Assembly (NCBI GenBank): GCA_028818375.1
Contig: JAPPOB010000007.1
Coordinates: 474,490 to 538,489 of the forward strand
Direction of reading: 5' to 3'
From: Anaerolineaceae bacterium
Lineage (GTDB): Bacteria; Chloroflexota; Anaerolineae; Aggregatilineales; Phototrophicaceae
DNA: 64,000 nucleotides
The translations under genes were made by a program, and so were the position numbers. Positions 56,874 through 64,000 of this stretch are shown in pieces. The first letter of the stretch is position 1; each line of letters opens with the position of its first letter. The notes beneath the pieces were generated by a model that ran no database searches, was not told where the DNA came from, and saw only the letters and a list, made by a program, of their open reading frames with translations.

Positions 56874-56911
56874 GGCGGCCCAGTGAACGTGCCAGCCAAA
56901 GGATGGTCGCC

Positions 56912-58624
56912 ATGGCCGAATCGCCCGCCGTCAATGGACGCGCGTTGAACCGCAACAGCCGCACGCTTGTCGGCGGCGTCAGCCGCGCCGGCGCCCGCGC
57001 CATGTTCAAGGCCACCGGCCTCGGCGACGAGGACCTTGAGAAACCGCTGATCGCCATCGCCAACACCTGGACCGAGGTCGGCCCCTGCAACATCCACCTG
57101 CGCCGCCTGGCGACGAAGGTCAAGGAGGGCATCCGCGCCGCCGGCGGCACGCCGCTGGAATTCAACACGGTCACCATCAATGATGGCATCACCATGGGCA
57201 CGGCCGGCATGAAGGCCTCGCTCATCAGTCGCGAGATGATCGCCGACTCGATTGAGCTGGTCACCCGCGCCAACTACTTCGACGGCATCGTCGCCCTCTG
57301 CTCCTGCGACAAGACCATCCCCGGCACCATCATGGGCCTGATCCGCCTCAACATCCCCGGCCTGGTGCTCTATGGCGGCACCATCCTGCCCGGCGACCTC
57401 GACGGCGAGCCACAGGACATCGTCAGCGTCTACGAGGCCATCGGCGCCTACAGCGCGGGCAAAATTCCGGCGGAGCGGCTCAAGCAGGTCGAGGACGTGG
57501 CCTGTCCGGGGCCGGGCGCCTGCGGCGGGCAGTACACCGCCAACACCATGGCCAACATCTCGCAAATTCTGGGCCTCTGCCCGATGGGCTTCGCCGACAT
57601 CCCCGCGGTCGACGAGCAGAAGGACGAGGTCGCGCGCCAGGCGGGCGAGATCGTGATGCGTCTCGTCGCCGAAGACTTGCGGCCGGACCAGCTGGTGACG
57701 CGCAGGAGCCTCGAGAACTCCATCGCCGCCTCCACCTCTACAGTGGGCAGCACCAACAGCATCCTGCATACTCTGGCTTTCGCGCGAGAGGCCGGCATTG
57801 AGTTCACGCTCGACGACATCGAGGCCATCAGCCGCCGCACGCCGGTCATCGCCGACATGCGCCCCACCGGTCGCTACGTCGCGCTGGACATGTACCGCGC
57901 CGGCGGTCTGCGTCTGCTGGCGCAACGCCTCATCGACGGTGGCCTGATCGACGGCAGTACGCCGACAGTCACCGGCCGCACCCTCGGCGAGGAAGCGGCC
58001 GAGGCGCAGGAGAAGCCGGGCCAGGACGTCATCGTGCCGCTGGAGGCGCCCCTGAAAGAGACCGGTGGCCTGACGGTGCTGCGCGGCAACCTCGCGCCCG
58101 ACGGCGCCGCGGTCAAGCTCAAGGGCATCGAGCCGCTGCGGCATCGCGGACCGGCGCGGGTCTTCGACAGCGAGGAGGACGCCTTCGTGGCCATCGACAA
58201 CCAGCACATTCGCCCCGGCGACGTGGTCGTCATCCGTTACGAGGGGCCGGTCGGCGGCCCCGGCATGCGCGAGATGTTGCAGACGACGGCCGCGCTGGTT
58301 GGTCAGGGCCTGGGGCAGGACGTGATGATGGTCACCGACGGGCGTTTCAGCGGCGGCACGCGCGGCCTGATGATCGGCCACGTGGCGCCGGAGGCCATGC
58401 TGGGTGGGCCGCTGGCCCTGCTGCAGGAGGGCGACATCATATCGGTGGATGTTGAGGCGCGCAGCATCGACGTCGAACTGGACGACGCGGAACTGGCGCG
58501 GCGGCGGGCAGCCTGGCGGGCGCCGGCGCCGCACTTTACGACCGGCGTGATGGCCAAGTACGCGCGCACGGCGGCCCAGGCCGACGACGGCGCCGCGACG
58601 AACATTGTGCCGCTGCGGGCGTGA
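56912..58624 (+). CDS. ilvD: Dihydroxy-acid dehydratase (IlvD)
   Basis: This 570-residue protein has the true DHAD cluster motifs: [20 protein letters not shown] and [20 protein letters not shown], plus [13 protein letters not shown] [47 protein letters not shown], and [20 protein letters not shown]. It catalyses the dehydration of dihydroxyvalerates in isoleucine/valine synthesis, but sugar-acid dehydratases of the same family exist, and its place beside a sugar ABC importer leaves that open. Length and motifs favour DHAD. ATG 56912 is preferred to ATG 56903 by ribosome-binding-site spacing. Confidence 0.85.
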   Translation: MAESPAVNGRALNRNSRTLVGGVSRAGARAMFKATGLGDEDLEKPLIAIANTWTEVGPCNIHLRRLATKVKEGIRAAGGTPLEFNTVTINDGITMGTAGMKASLISREMIADSIELVTRANYFDGIVALCSCDKTIPGTIMGLIRLNIPGLVLYGGTILPGDLDGEPQDIVSVYEAIGAYSAGKIPAERLKQVEDVACPGPGACGGQYTANTMANISQILGLCPMGFADIPAVDEQKDEVARQAGEIVMRLVAEDLRPDQLVTRRSLENSIAASTSTVGSTNSILHTLAFAREAGIEFTLDDIEAISRRTPVIADMRPTGRYVALDMYRAGGLRLLAQRLIDGGLIDGSTPTVTGRTLGEEAAEAQEKPGQDVIVPLEAPLKETGGLTVLRGNLAPDGAAVKLKGIEPLRHRGPARVFDSEEDAFVAIDNQHIRPGDVVVIRYEGPVGGPGMREMLQTTAALVGQGLGQDVMMVTDGRFSGGTRGLMIGHVAPEAMLGGPLALLQEGDIISVDVEARSIDVELDDAELARRRAAWRAPAPHFTTGVMAKYARTAAQADDGAATNIVPLRA

Positions 58625-58647
58625 GGGTGCGGCCAATCAGCATTTCG

Positions 58648-59862
58648 CTATTGGAGCACCCGGGGCAAGCGAGCGAGCACTATCTCAAAATTGGGAATGT
58701 AACCGTCTGTGGTTGCGCGGATCAAATTCATGTCACCCAGGCGGTTCAGATCGCGCATCACAGTCTTCTGCGTCTTGTTTTCATAAGAGTTCCTCAACCA
58801 TTCGGAGACGTTGCGAATGTCTCTAACGGGAACCGGACGTCCCAACGTCATCATGTCCAGAATCAAGCGCTTGCGCCTGTTGGTTGTTGACGAAGCCCGT
58901 TCGTTGAGGAACGCGTTTTCAACAGCATTGATCCAGTGGACAACAAACTGTTGTTCCTCGATTCGATGAATTTGCTCGTTGAGTCCGTCCACAAAGCCTT
59001 GCAAGGCGTAAGTGAAGAAGGCGTAGTGACCTTCAGTTTGATTACTCGACAGCCTCAGGTGTCGGTAGTAGTCGGCGCGCGTATCGTTGTAATGGTTACT
59101 CAGTAGTTGGGCTGCAGGCTTTGGCACACCTGCTTCGAGGAGTATTCGAAGTTCCAGCAAGCGCGCTGTGCGTCCGTTCCCGTCTCCAAAAGGATGAATC
59201 CATGCGAGATACAAATGGGCAAAGATCGCACGCAAAATGCCGTACGCGATGCGCAGATTCTCCTGGGGGGGTGCAAATCCCCGGTTCAAACGCTCACACA
59301 TGCGGTTTAGCAAGTATCCCAGGTCCTCGGGAGGAGCACCCCTGTAATTCGCCACCCGGACCTCATGCCCGGGTGCCCGCAGCTTTCCCGGAACGCCTTC
59401 AACCAGATCCTCCAGTCCGTTCAGGACCATGGCGTTGAAATGACAAATGTCCTCAACCGCCAGTCCCGTGACCTGACCTTCAAGTGTCTGGTTGGCGATT
59501 TCATTGCAGGCGTCAATGATGTTGCCCACTTCCTTTCCCAGATATTCTTTTGAGGGAGGAAGTTCAAGTCTTCCATCTACCTTTTCTCTAACCTGTTCTT
59601 CACTTAGCGAGTTTCCTTCAATTGCTGTGGTCGCATGTACTCCCTTGGCCAAATAGACCCTGTGCAATTCCTCTGACAGGGAAGGCGTTAGCGGGGCCAT
59701 GGAGATGTGTTCACACTTTGCCTGAGCCTGTCCGAGAAGCATCCAGGTCTTTGAGACCAGTTTGTTCTCGTCAAAGGCAAAAGTGATCCAGGGATGTGTC
59801 TTCTCATATGTCCGCACTGTAGTCCTCCAGTGTGTCCATGAGAGTGTCCGATCATTTAACAT
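58648..59862 (-). CDS. Fic-domain AMP-transferase-like protein (class II)
   Basis: This 404-residue protein has an N-terminal Fic_N region with the inhibitory motif TTAIEGNSLS (class II, Glu intact), the catalytic loop IHPFGDGNGRTARLLELRIL, and a C-terminal winged helix (KRLILDMMTLGRPVPVRDIR, then SEWLRNSYENKTQKTVMRDL). Fic proteins transfer AMP to target Ser/Thr/Tyr residues; class II members are self-inhibited and many regulate toxin-like or stress functions. The ATG at 59862 is likely, though the frame is open further upstream. It is markedly AT-richer than its flanks, suggesting horizontal transfer. Confidence 0.85.
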   Translation of the reverse strand: MLNDRTLSWTHWRTTVRTYEKTHPWITFAFDENKLVSKTWMLLGQAQAKCEHISMAPLTPSLSEELHRVYLAKGVHATTAIEGNSLSEEQVREKVDGRLELPPSKEYLGKEVGNIIDACNEIANQTLEGQVTGLAVEDICHFNAMVLNGLEDLVEGVPGKLRAPGHEVRVANYRGAPPEDLGYLLNRMCERLNRGFAPPQENLRIAYGILRAIFAHLYLAWIHPFGDGNGRTARLLELRILLEAGVPKPAAQLLSNHYNDTRADYYRHLRLSSNQTEGHYAFFTYALQGFVDGLNEQIHRIEEQQFVVHWINAVENAFLNERASSTTNRRKRLILDMMTLGRPVPVRDIRNVSEWLRNSYENKTQKTVMRDLNRLGDMNLIRATTDGYIPNFEIVLARLPRVLQ

Positions 59863-59939
59863 TTGACAGCCAATAGAGCAACCCTCTGTTGGCCGTTTGC
59901 CTGATATTGCTGGTGCAGGTTTCTGAATCGGTGAGTGCG

Positions 59940-60800
59940 CTAGTCCACCGGCAGGCCGCACAGCTCCGCACTCAGCGCCCAGAGACGCCGCGCCGCGTCA
60001 TCATCCTGCGCCGCCGCCGAGGGCTGGCGCAGCCGGCGACGGTCGTAGTAGCCGCCGCTCTGACCCTCGACTTCGTCGGCCGTCGCCAGCCAGATTAACG
60101 TGTCCGCGCCCTGCTCCGGCGTCTTCAGGAAGGGCCGCACCACGCTGCCGAAGAGACCCATGAGCCCGCCGATGCCGCTGCCAAATCCTGTCGCAATCAC
60201 ACCAGGATGCAAGGCGTTGGCCGTCACGTCGCTGTCCGTCAGGCGGCGCGCCAGCTCACGCGTGAACAGAATATTCGCCAGTTTGGACTGGGCGTAGGCG
60301 GTGAAGCCCATGGTGCTCCAGGATCGGCCGTCGATGTTGTCGAAGTTGTAGGACCTCTGCCGCCGATGCCCTTCCGAGGAGACGTTGACGATGCGCGCCG
60401 GCGCGCTTTCCAGCAACATGTCCAGCAACAGCCGTGTCAGCAGGTAGTATCCCAGGTGGTTGAGCGCGAAGGTGCGCTCGAAGCCGTCGGCAGTCTCCGC
60501 CCGTTCGCCGAAAATTGCGCCGGCGTTGTTGAGCAATACGTCCAGGCGCGAAAAACGCTGTTGAAACTGTTCCGCCAGTTGACGCACGCCGGCCTGCGTC
60601 GAGAGGTCCGCCAGCAGGCCGCTGACCGCCTCGTTGCCACTTTCCGCGCGGACCATGGCGAGGGTGTCATCCAGTCGCTGCCGGCTGCGCCCGGCCACGG
60701 CGACTGTCGCGCCTCTCTTCGCAAGGTCCAGCGCCGCCACCTGCCCGATGCCGTTGGTCGCGCCGGTGATGAGAATTACCTTGCCCAGCATGTCACTCAT
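59940..60800 (-). CDS. SDR-family oxidoreductase (retinol dehydrogenase-like)
   Basis: This 286-residue protein has the SDR motifs: LITGATNGIGQVAALDLAKR (NAD(P) site), LLNNAGAIFGERAETADGFE, NHLGYYLLTRLLLDML, IVNVSSEGHRR (Ser), and YAQSKLANILFTRELARRL (Tyr-x-x-x-Lys), followed by LHPGVIATGFG. The layout matches the long-chain alcohol/retinol-dehydrogenase-like branch common in Chloroflexota. The substrate is unknown. It lies between the Fic gene and the terminase block, on the same strand as both. Confidence 0.88.
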   Translation of the reverse strand: MSDMLGKVILITGATNGIGQVAALDLAKRGATVAVAGRSRQRLDDTLAMVRAESGNEAVSGLLADLSTQAGVRQLAEQFQQRFSRLDVLLNNAGAIFGERAETADGFERTFALNHLGYYLLTRLLLDMLLESAPARIVNVSSEGHRRQRSYNFDNIDGRSWSTMGFTAYAQSKLANILFTRELARRLTDSDVTANALHPGVIATGFGSGIGGLMGLFGSVVRPFLKTPEQGADTLIWLATADEVEGQSGGYYDRRRLRQPSAAAQDDDAARRLWALSAELCGLPVD

Positions 60801-60877
60801 GGTTTGCTCCTGCTTTCCTTAACCCGTCAGCATAGCAGGGGCGACAGGCCTGGTGAAGTGGCGGCTGCCTCGCGCAG

Positions 60878-60925
60878 CCGTCCGCACGCGGCTGGCGTGG
60901 ATGGTGCGGACGCGGACAGCCATGC
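60878..60925. repeat. Non-coding element shared with capsid block, copy 2
   Basis: This is the partner of 41456-41502. Here the element also contains an 8-bp inverted repeat (GTCCGCAC at 60880 / GTGCGGAC near 60904) that would form a hairpin. It lies between the SDR start and the terminase stop, so it could also be a transcript end or regulatory element of the terminase block. Confidence 0.5.
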
Positions 60926-60998
60926 AGGGCGCGGGCCCGCGCGCCTTTCTCCATGAGGCGGGCGCGACGGGCCGGCGACCGTTGTCAGGGATGCGCGC

Positions 60999-62177
60999 TC
61001 AGGCGAAAGCCAGCGCCGTCCCGCTGCGCTGCAGGGCATGCCAGGCCAGCGCCAGCGCCATCACCAGGTCGTCGTGCAGGCCCGGCGGCGCGCCGTAGCG
61101 GTAACTGCCGTCCGGCCGCCGCAGCAGCGTGTAGTTGGCCAGTTCGTTCAGCAGGTCCTCGTCCGGCAGCAATGCCAGTTGACCGCTCTCGATCGCCAGC
61201 GCCAGGGCCTCGATCAGGGCGCGCTTGGCCGGCGCGGTGGTCTGGAAGCCGGTCACCGGCAGTCCTGCCTGCTGCAGCGCCTCGATGTTGGGCTCGCCCA
61301 TGCTGTTGCTCTCGGCGACGATGCGTGACAGGTCCCAGCGCGCGTGCAAGGCCTGCAGACGCCCGCGTTGCCGCGCCCATCCCAGCCGCCGGAAGCGGTC
61401 CAGCGCCACCACGGCGCGTCGCTCACAATCCAGGATGACGATCGCCGTGTAATCGTGCGCCCGACCCCAGTCCACGCCGGCCACGTAGTGACCCTGCGCC
61501 TGCGGCCGCGCGTCAGCGGACGCCCTGGCCGCCCTGTGCAGGTTGTCAAATACCTGACCGCTGTCGCCGAGGAACTCGGCCAGGTACTCCTCGCGGAAGA
61601 CGCGCTCCGGCGTCGTGCGGCGGATCGCCGCCAGTTCTTCCGCGTCCACCAGGGGGTTATCGACCGAGGTATGGCGGAAGGACTGCCACTGCGTCTGCGA
61701 CCGCTCCTGGCCCAGTTGATAGAGCTGCCAGAACCAGTTGCGGCCATTGGGGCTGCTCAGAAACAGGGCGCCGCCGCGCCGCTCCAGCAGCATCGGGCGG
61801 ACGACTTCCGGCCAGACGCTTGCCTCCATGAAGGCCGCCTCATCCAGCACCGCGAAGTCCAGCCCGGCGCCGCGCAAATGGTCGGCGTGGTGCGTACTGC
61901 GAATGGCCAGCAAGGCGCCGCCCGGCAGATCGATGCGCTGCGCGGCCTCGCTCACCCGCGCCTCCGGCAGCGGCGCCAACGTCTGCTTGAGGTCGCGCCA
62001 GACCTGCTCGGCCATTTGCAGCGTCGGCGCCAGCCACCAGCAACGCGCGCCCTGCAGGAAACGGCAGACGAGCGCCAGCTTGCCCAGCTCGGTCTTGCCG
62101 AAGCGCCGGCCGCAGGCCACCACGCGGAAGCGGGCCCTACTGGCCAGAATCTGCTCCTGCCCAGGGTGGGGCTTCAT
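60999..62177 (-). CDS. terL: Phage terminase large subunit
   Basis: This 392-residue protein has both TerL domains. The ATPase has Walker A CGRRFGKTELGKLAL, and Walker B DFAVLDEAAFME. The RNase H-like nuclease has VAGVDWGRAHDYTAIVILD (first Asp), IVAESNSMGEPNIEAL and GLHDDLVMALALAWHAL (last Asp). All catalytic positions look intact, so the gene is not visibly decayed. It would pump and cut DNA during packaging. ATG 62177 is the likely start; an upstream in-frame start exists at 62216. It overlaps the small terminase gene by about 41 bases. Usual phage neighbours (portal, capsid) are absent downstream and lie 16-21 kb away. Confidence 0.92.
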   Translation of the reverse strand: MKPHPGQEQILASRARFRVVACGRRFGKTELGKLALVCRFLQGARCWWLAPTLQMAEQVWRDLKQTLAPLPEARVSEAAQRIDLPGGALLAIRSTHHADHLRGAGLDFAVLDEAAFMEASVWPEVVRPMLLERRGGALFLSSPNGRNWFWQLYQLGQERSQTQWQSFRHTSVDNPLVDAEELAAIRRTTPERVFREEYLAEFLGDSGQVFDNLHRAARASADARPQAQGHYVAGVDWGRAHDYTAIVILDCERRAVVALDRFRRLGWARQRGRLQALHARWDLSRIVAESNSMGEPNIEALQQAGLPVTGFQTTAPAKRALIEALALAIESGQLALLPDEDLLNELANYTLLRRPDGSYRYGAPPGLHDDLVMALALAWHALQRSGTALAFA

Positions 62178-62598
62178 GAGCCGCACCGTCCTCACCCTGG
62201 AATTCGACGCGTACAAGCACTTCCTCCTGCCGTGGCAACAAGGCCATTATCCTGAGAATCTTGTCCAGCAACTGGTTCAACGCCGTGGCCCGCTGCCCCA
62301 GCGGCGCGTCGTCGATGACCTCCTGCAACGAACCGGCGAGCTGGCGCGCGTCCTCCAGCATGTTGACCAGCACCAGACGCTCCAGTTGCTGCTGCGCATC
62401 GCCGGGTGGGGCCGGCGCGGGTCCGGGCGCGCTTTTCGCCGCCGCCGCAACCCTCCTGTACGCTTGCCTTTCCTGTCGCGCCCAGCGGCGCAGGGTGGAT
62501 ACCGATATCCCCGTTGCCGCGCCGGCCTTGCGGTAGTTGCCCTTCTGCGCCGCCAGACAGGCCAGGGCCGCGCGGCGGGTTTCCGCGTCATACGGCAT
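62137..62598 (-). CDS. Phage terminase small subunit-like protein
   Basis: This 153-residue protein has an N-terminal helix-turn-helix (RRAALACLAAQKGNYRKAGA, then ATGISVSTLRRWARQ), a Pro/Ala linker, and a C-terminal helical oligomerisation region (QQQLERLVLVNMLEDARQLA). This layout and its position directly upstream of and overlapping terL identify it as the DNA-recognition subunit of the packaging motor. It starts at ATG 62598; the ribosome-binding site is weak (GGGGGCAG). Confidence 0.75.
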   Translation of the reverse strand: MPYDAETRRAALACLAAQKGNYRKAGAATGISVSTLRRWARQERQAYRRVAAAAKSAPGPAPAPPGDAQQQLERLVLVNMLEDARQLAGSLQEVIDDAPLGQRATALNQLLDKILRIMALLPRQEEVLVRVEFQGEDGAAHEAPPWAGADSGQ

Positions 62599-62810
62599 GC
62601 TGCCCCCGCATTATTCCAGAGTGTCAGGATGGTTCCCGGATGCGACCTGCATCGACCGGTAAAACCGGGAGGGGCGCTCGCGCCCGCTCCCGGTACGCTG
62701 ACCGGCAGACTCACCATCCGGCTGAAGGCGGTACGGCAGTGGCTTTCGCGTGGGCTTGGCCGACCGCGCTGCGCGGTTCAGTGTCGGGTCAGGGCGCCGC
62801 CCGCGCGCCT

Positions 62811-63032
62811 TCAGCGATCGTGCTGCAGGTCGAGCAGCGTAATGCTGCGCGGCTTGTTCAGCTCCCGCGAGATGCGACCGGCGGCGCAGAGTTTGTCGAG
62901 ATAGCGCACGACAGTCGTCGTGCTCATGTAACAGGCCCTCGCGATTTCACGCAGGGTGGGGGAGAAACCGTGTTCGCCGATGAAGCGCTGGATGAAGTTG
63001 TAGACGTCGTCGCTGGTGTCGATGTCGGACAT
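62811..63032 (-). CDS. Stand-alone LexA-type DNA-binding protein
   Basis: This 73-residue protein consists almost only of the LexA N-terminal winged helix: DDVYNFIQRFIGEHGFSPTL, REIARACYMSTTTVVRYLDK, then LCAAGRISRELNKPRSITLL. In LexA this domain is followed by a self-cleaving Ser/Lys peptidase; here the gene ends, so it cannot respond to RecA by self-cleavage. ATG 63032 is chosen because the LexA homology begins a few residues later; an upstream in-frame start would overlap the SOS box at 63081-63092. It is the first gene upstream of the terminase block on the same strand, so it is a candidate regulator of the phage genes. Confidence 0.78.
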   Translation of the reverse strand: MSDIDTSDDVYNFIQRFIGEHGFSPTLREIARACYMSTTTVVRYLDKLCAAGRISRELNKPRSITLLDLQHDR

Positions 63033-63080
63033 TCCCTGTGCCTTCTCCTTCGTACTGTGAAGGGATACTAGCACAGGATA

Positions 63081-63092
63081 GAACAAATGTTC
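63081..63092. promoter_or_regulatory. SOS (LexA) box upstream of the LexA-type gene
   Basis: GAAC-AAAT-GTTC followed by G matches the Gram-positive-type LexA box (CGAAC-N4-GTTCG; here the left C is T). It lies 49 bases upstream of the 63032 start, on the promoter side of the small LexA-type gene, so full-length cellular LexA, the small protein itself, or both may bind here. Confidence 0.7.
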
Positions 63093-63142
63093 GTGACGAA
63101 TGTACCCATCCGCAGGGGCTTGTGCTGCGGGAGCGGGTGGTC

Positions 63143-64000
63143 TCAGCGGGAACTGTCAGCGTGACGCCGGGCCAGCCAGGCGCGCCGGATCTCCAGCAGG
63201 GCGCTGGCCGAAAACAGAAAGAGCAGGGGGTCGGTGGGCGCACGATAGCGCGTACCCGGGTGGTATACCACATAGACCAGGGTCATGGAGAGTAACGTCA
63301 GCCAGAGCAGCGAAAGTTCCCGCCAGCGGCGCCGCGTGATGACCAGACCGGCCAGCGCCAGGGTGAGCAGGCTGCCGAACCAGTACCGATGGACCAGGCG
63401 GAACAGAAGGGCCGCGGCCGACTCGTCATAGACCCGCGTCGGGTCGTCGGCACCAATGGTTGTGATGGCGATGATGCCGGCCTCGCAATCGTCGGCGACG
63501 GCCTCGCCCGCGGCGCTGACGGGCGGGTTGCGCAATGGCTGGATGTCCACGCTCCAGTGCGTGATAAATTTCGTCCACAGCAGTTCGGGAATGACGGCGG
63601 CGTTTTCGCGCAGCCAGTTGAGCGCGACCTGCATCGCCAGGGAGTCCCGCTGCACCAGGGAGGTGAGCGCCACTTCCTCCGCGTAGGTCTCCCGCTGCCA
63701 CTGCGTATCGTAGCCTGCGCGCAGGTAGGGTAGCGTGCAGGGATTGTTGCCCTGCCAGAAGTTGCGTCCCCCGTGCAGGGCAATGAAGACCGGCTGACCA
63801 TAAATGCCTGCGCTGCGCGCCATCCAGGGCAGCAGCAGCGCCCCGCCCAGCAGGATCACGGGCAACAGGCGTGTCGCGCTGCCGCGCCAGCCGTGACGCA
63901 GTGCCAGCCACAGCCCGGCGAAAGGCAGCAACACCACGATATTGGGCCGCAACAGCGTGAGCAGGCACAGGGTTGCGCCGCACGCCGTCAGCAACAGCGC
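63143..64000 (-). CDS. Membrane glycosyltransferase (GT39/ArnT-like), C-terminal part
   Basis: The frame is open to the right edge, so the N-terminus lies outside the window. The visible 285 residues have several membrane helices (CGATLCLLTLLRPNIVVLLP, RLLPVILLGGALLLPWMARS, LLTLALAGLVITRR, LLWLTLLSMTLVYVV) and the phrases GNNPCTLPYLRAGYD, HYWFGSLL and HPGTRYRAPTDPLLFLFSAS, the last a close match to the end of undecaprenyl-linked mannosyltransferase-like (PMT/ArnT) proteins, 'yR...P..P.l.llaa'. These transfer sugars from polyprenyl carriers on the outer face. The acceptor is unknown. Confidence 0.75.
   Translation of the reverse strand, partial: ALLLTACGATLCLLTLLRPNIVVLLPFAGLWLALRHGWRGSATRLLPVILLGGALLLPWMARSAGIYGQPVFIALHGGRNFWQGNNPCTLPYLRAGYDTQWQRETYAEEVALTSLVQRDSLAMQVALNWLRENAAVIPELLWTKFITHWSVDIQPLRNPPVSAAGEAVADDCEAGIIAITTIGADDPTRVYDESAAALLFRLVHRYWFGSLLTLALAGLVITRRRWRELSLLWLTLLSMTLVYVVYHPGTRYRAPTDPLLFLFSASALLEIRRAWLARRHADSSR

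Noticed and set aside
13745..63032. A single intact prophage with attachment sites
   Set aside because: The phage genes are separated by many complete cellular genes; no integrase, lysis or replication module and no flanking att repeat were seen.
1..64000. rRNA, tRNA or insertion sequences
   Set aside because: No rRNA or tRNA-like sequence, transposase motif or terminal inverted repeats were recognised by eye. A tRNA scan could still find one that I missed.

Overview
The window is about two-thirds G+C and densely packed on both strands. I place it in a Chloroflexota-like bacterium (Anaerolineae/Caldilineae type). This is inferred from gene content, not proven: secreted SH3-type proteins with Thr/Pro linkers, a Tat-exported sugar-binding protein, phytanoyl-CoA dioxygenase-like enzymes, a DNA methyltransferase built to be fused to an HNH nuclease, and a Gram-positive-type SOS box (GAAC-N4-GTTC). 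I found no rRNA, tRNA, CRISPR array, insertion sequence or integrase.

Layout. 1-9 kb: end of a PhyH-type dioxygenase, lspA with a lipoprotein, cdsA, nfeD-stomatin, an SDR, a YciI protein and three secreted proteins, two of them paralogues. 9-14 kb: a DUF488 / DUF488 / dual-OB-like operon, a sulfatase-fold enzyme with Thr at the nucleophile position, and a secreted SH3 protein. 16.8-20.6 kb: tandemly duplicated secreted genes (one broken by an in-frame amber codon), ppk2 and a secreted protein. 21.5-26.1 kb: an ECF sigma factor with a pentapeptide-repeat partner, a methyltransferase-HNH gene split at a G9 tract, and galE. 27-35.6 kb: a sugar-acid regulon (ABC importer, IclR regulator, Gfo/Idh/MocA oxidoreductase, aldehyde dehydrogenase, IlvD/Edd dehydratase). 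35.6-39.6 kb: an island of two toxin-antitoxin-like pairs around a membrane GIY-YIG protein and a secreted nuclease. 41.8-60.8 kb: hydrolase, inositol-phosphatase family protein, class IV aminotransferase, DUF5131/TcmP pair, PepF, MATE, two PhyH paralogues, a second sugar ABC importer with a dihydroxy-acid dehydratase, a Fic protein and an SDR.

The most striking feature is a set of tailed-phage morphogenesis genes, all on the minus strand and in canonical phage order, scattered as five small blocks over about 49 kb among ordinary cellular genes. The blocks are small and large terminase (62.6-61.0 kb), portal (45.2-43.9 kb), prohead protease-major capsid fusion (41.4-39.6 kb), head-tail connector (21.4-20.6 kb) and four tail genes (16.7-13.7 kb). 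Upstream of the terminase lies a stand-alone LexA-type DNA-binding domain whose promoter carries an SOS box. Portal, capsid and connector starts share a leader motif, and a 47-bp non-coding element recurs beside the capsid and terminase blocks. This looks like a dispersed, possibly domesticated element (gene-transfer-agent-like, or an exploded prophage under DNA-damage control). Function cannot be proven from sequence alone.

The two ABC-dehydratase regulons suggest a heterotroph feeding on sugars and sugar acids. Both place a strong stem-loop between the binding-protein gene and the first permease. Several sites carry a recurring -10-like element (TACAAT/TACACT) 25-45 bases before the start codon.
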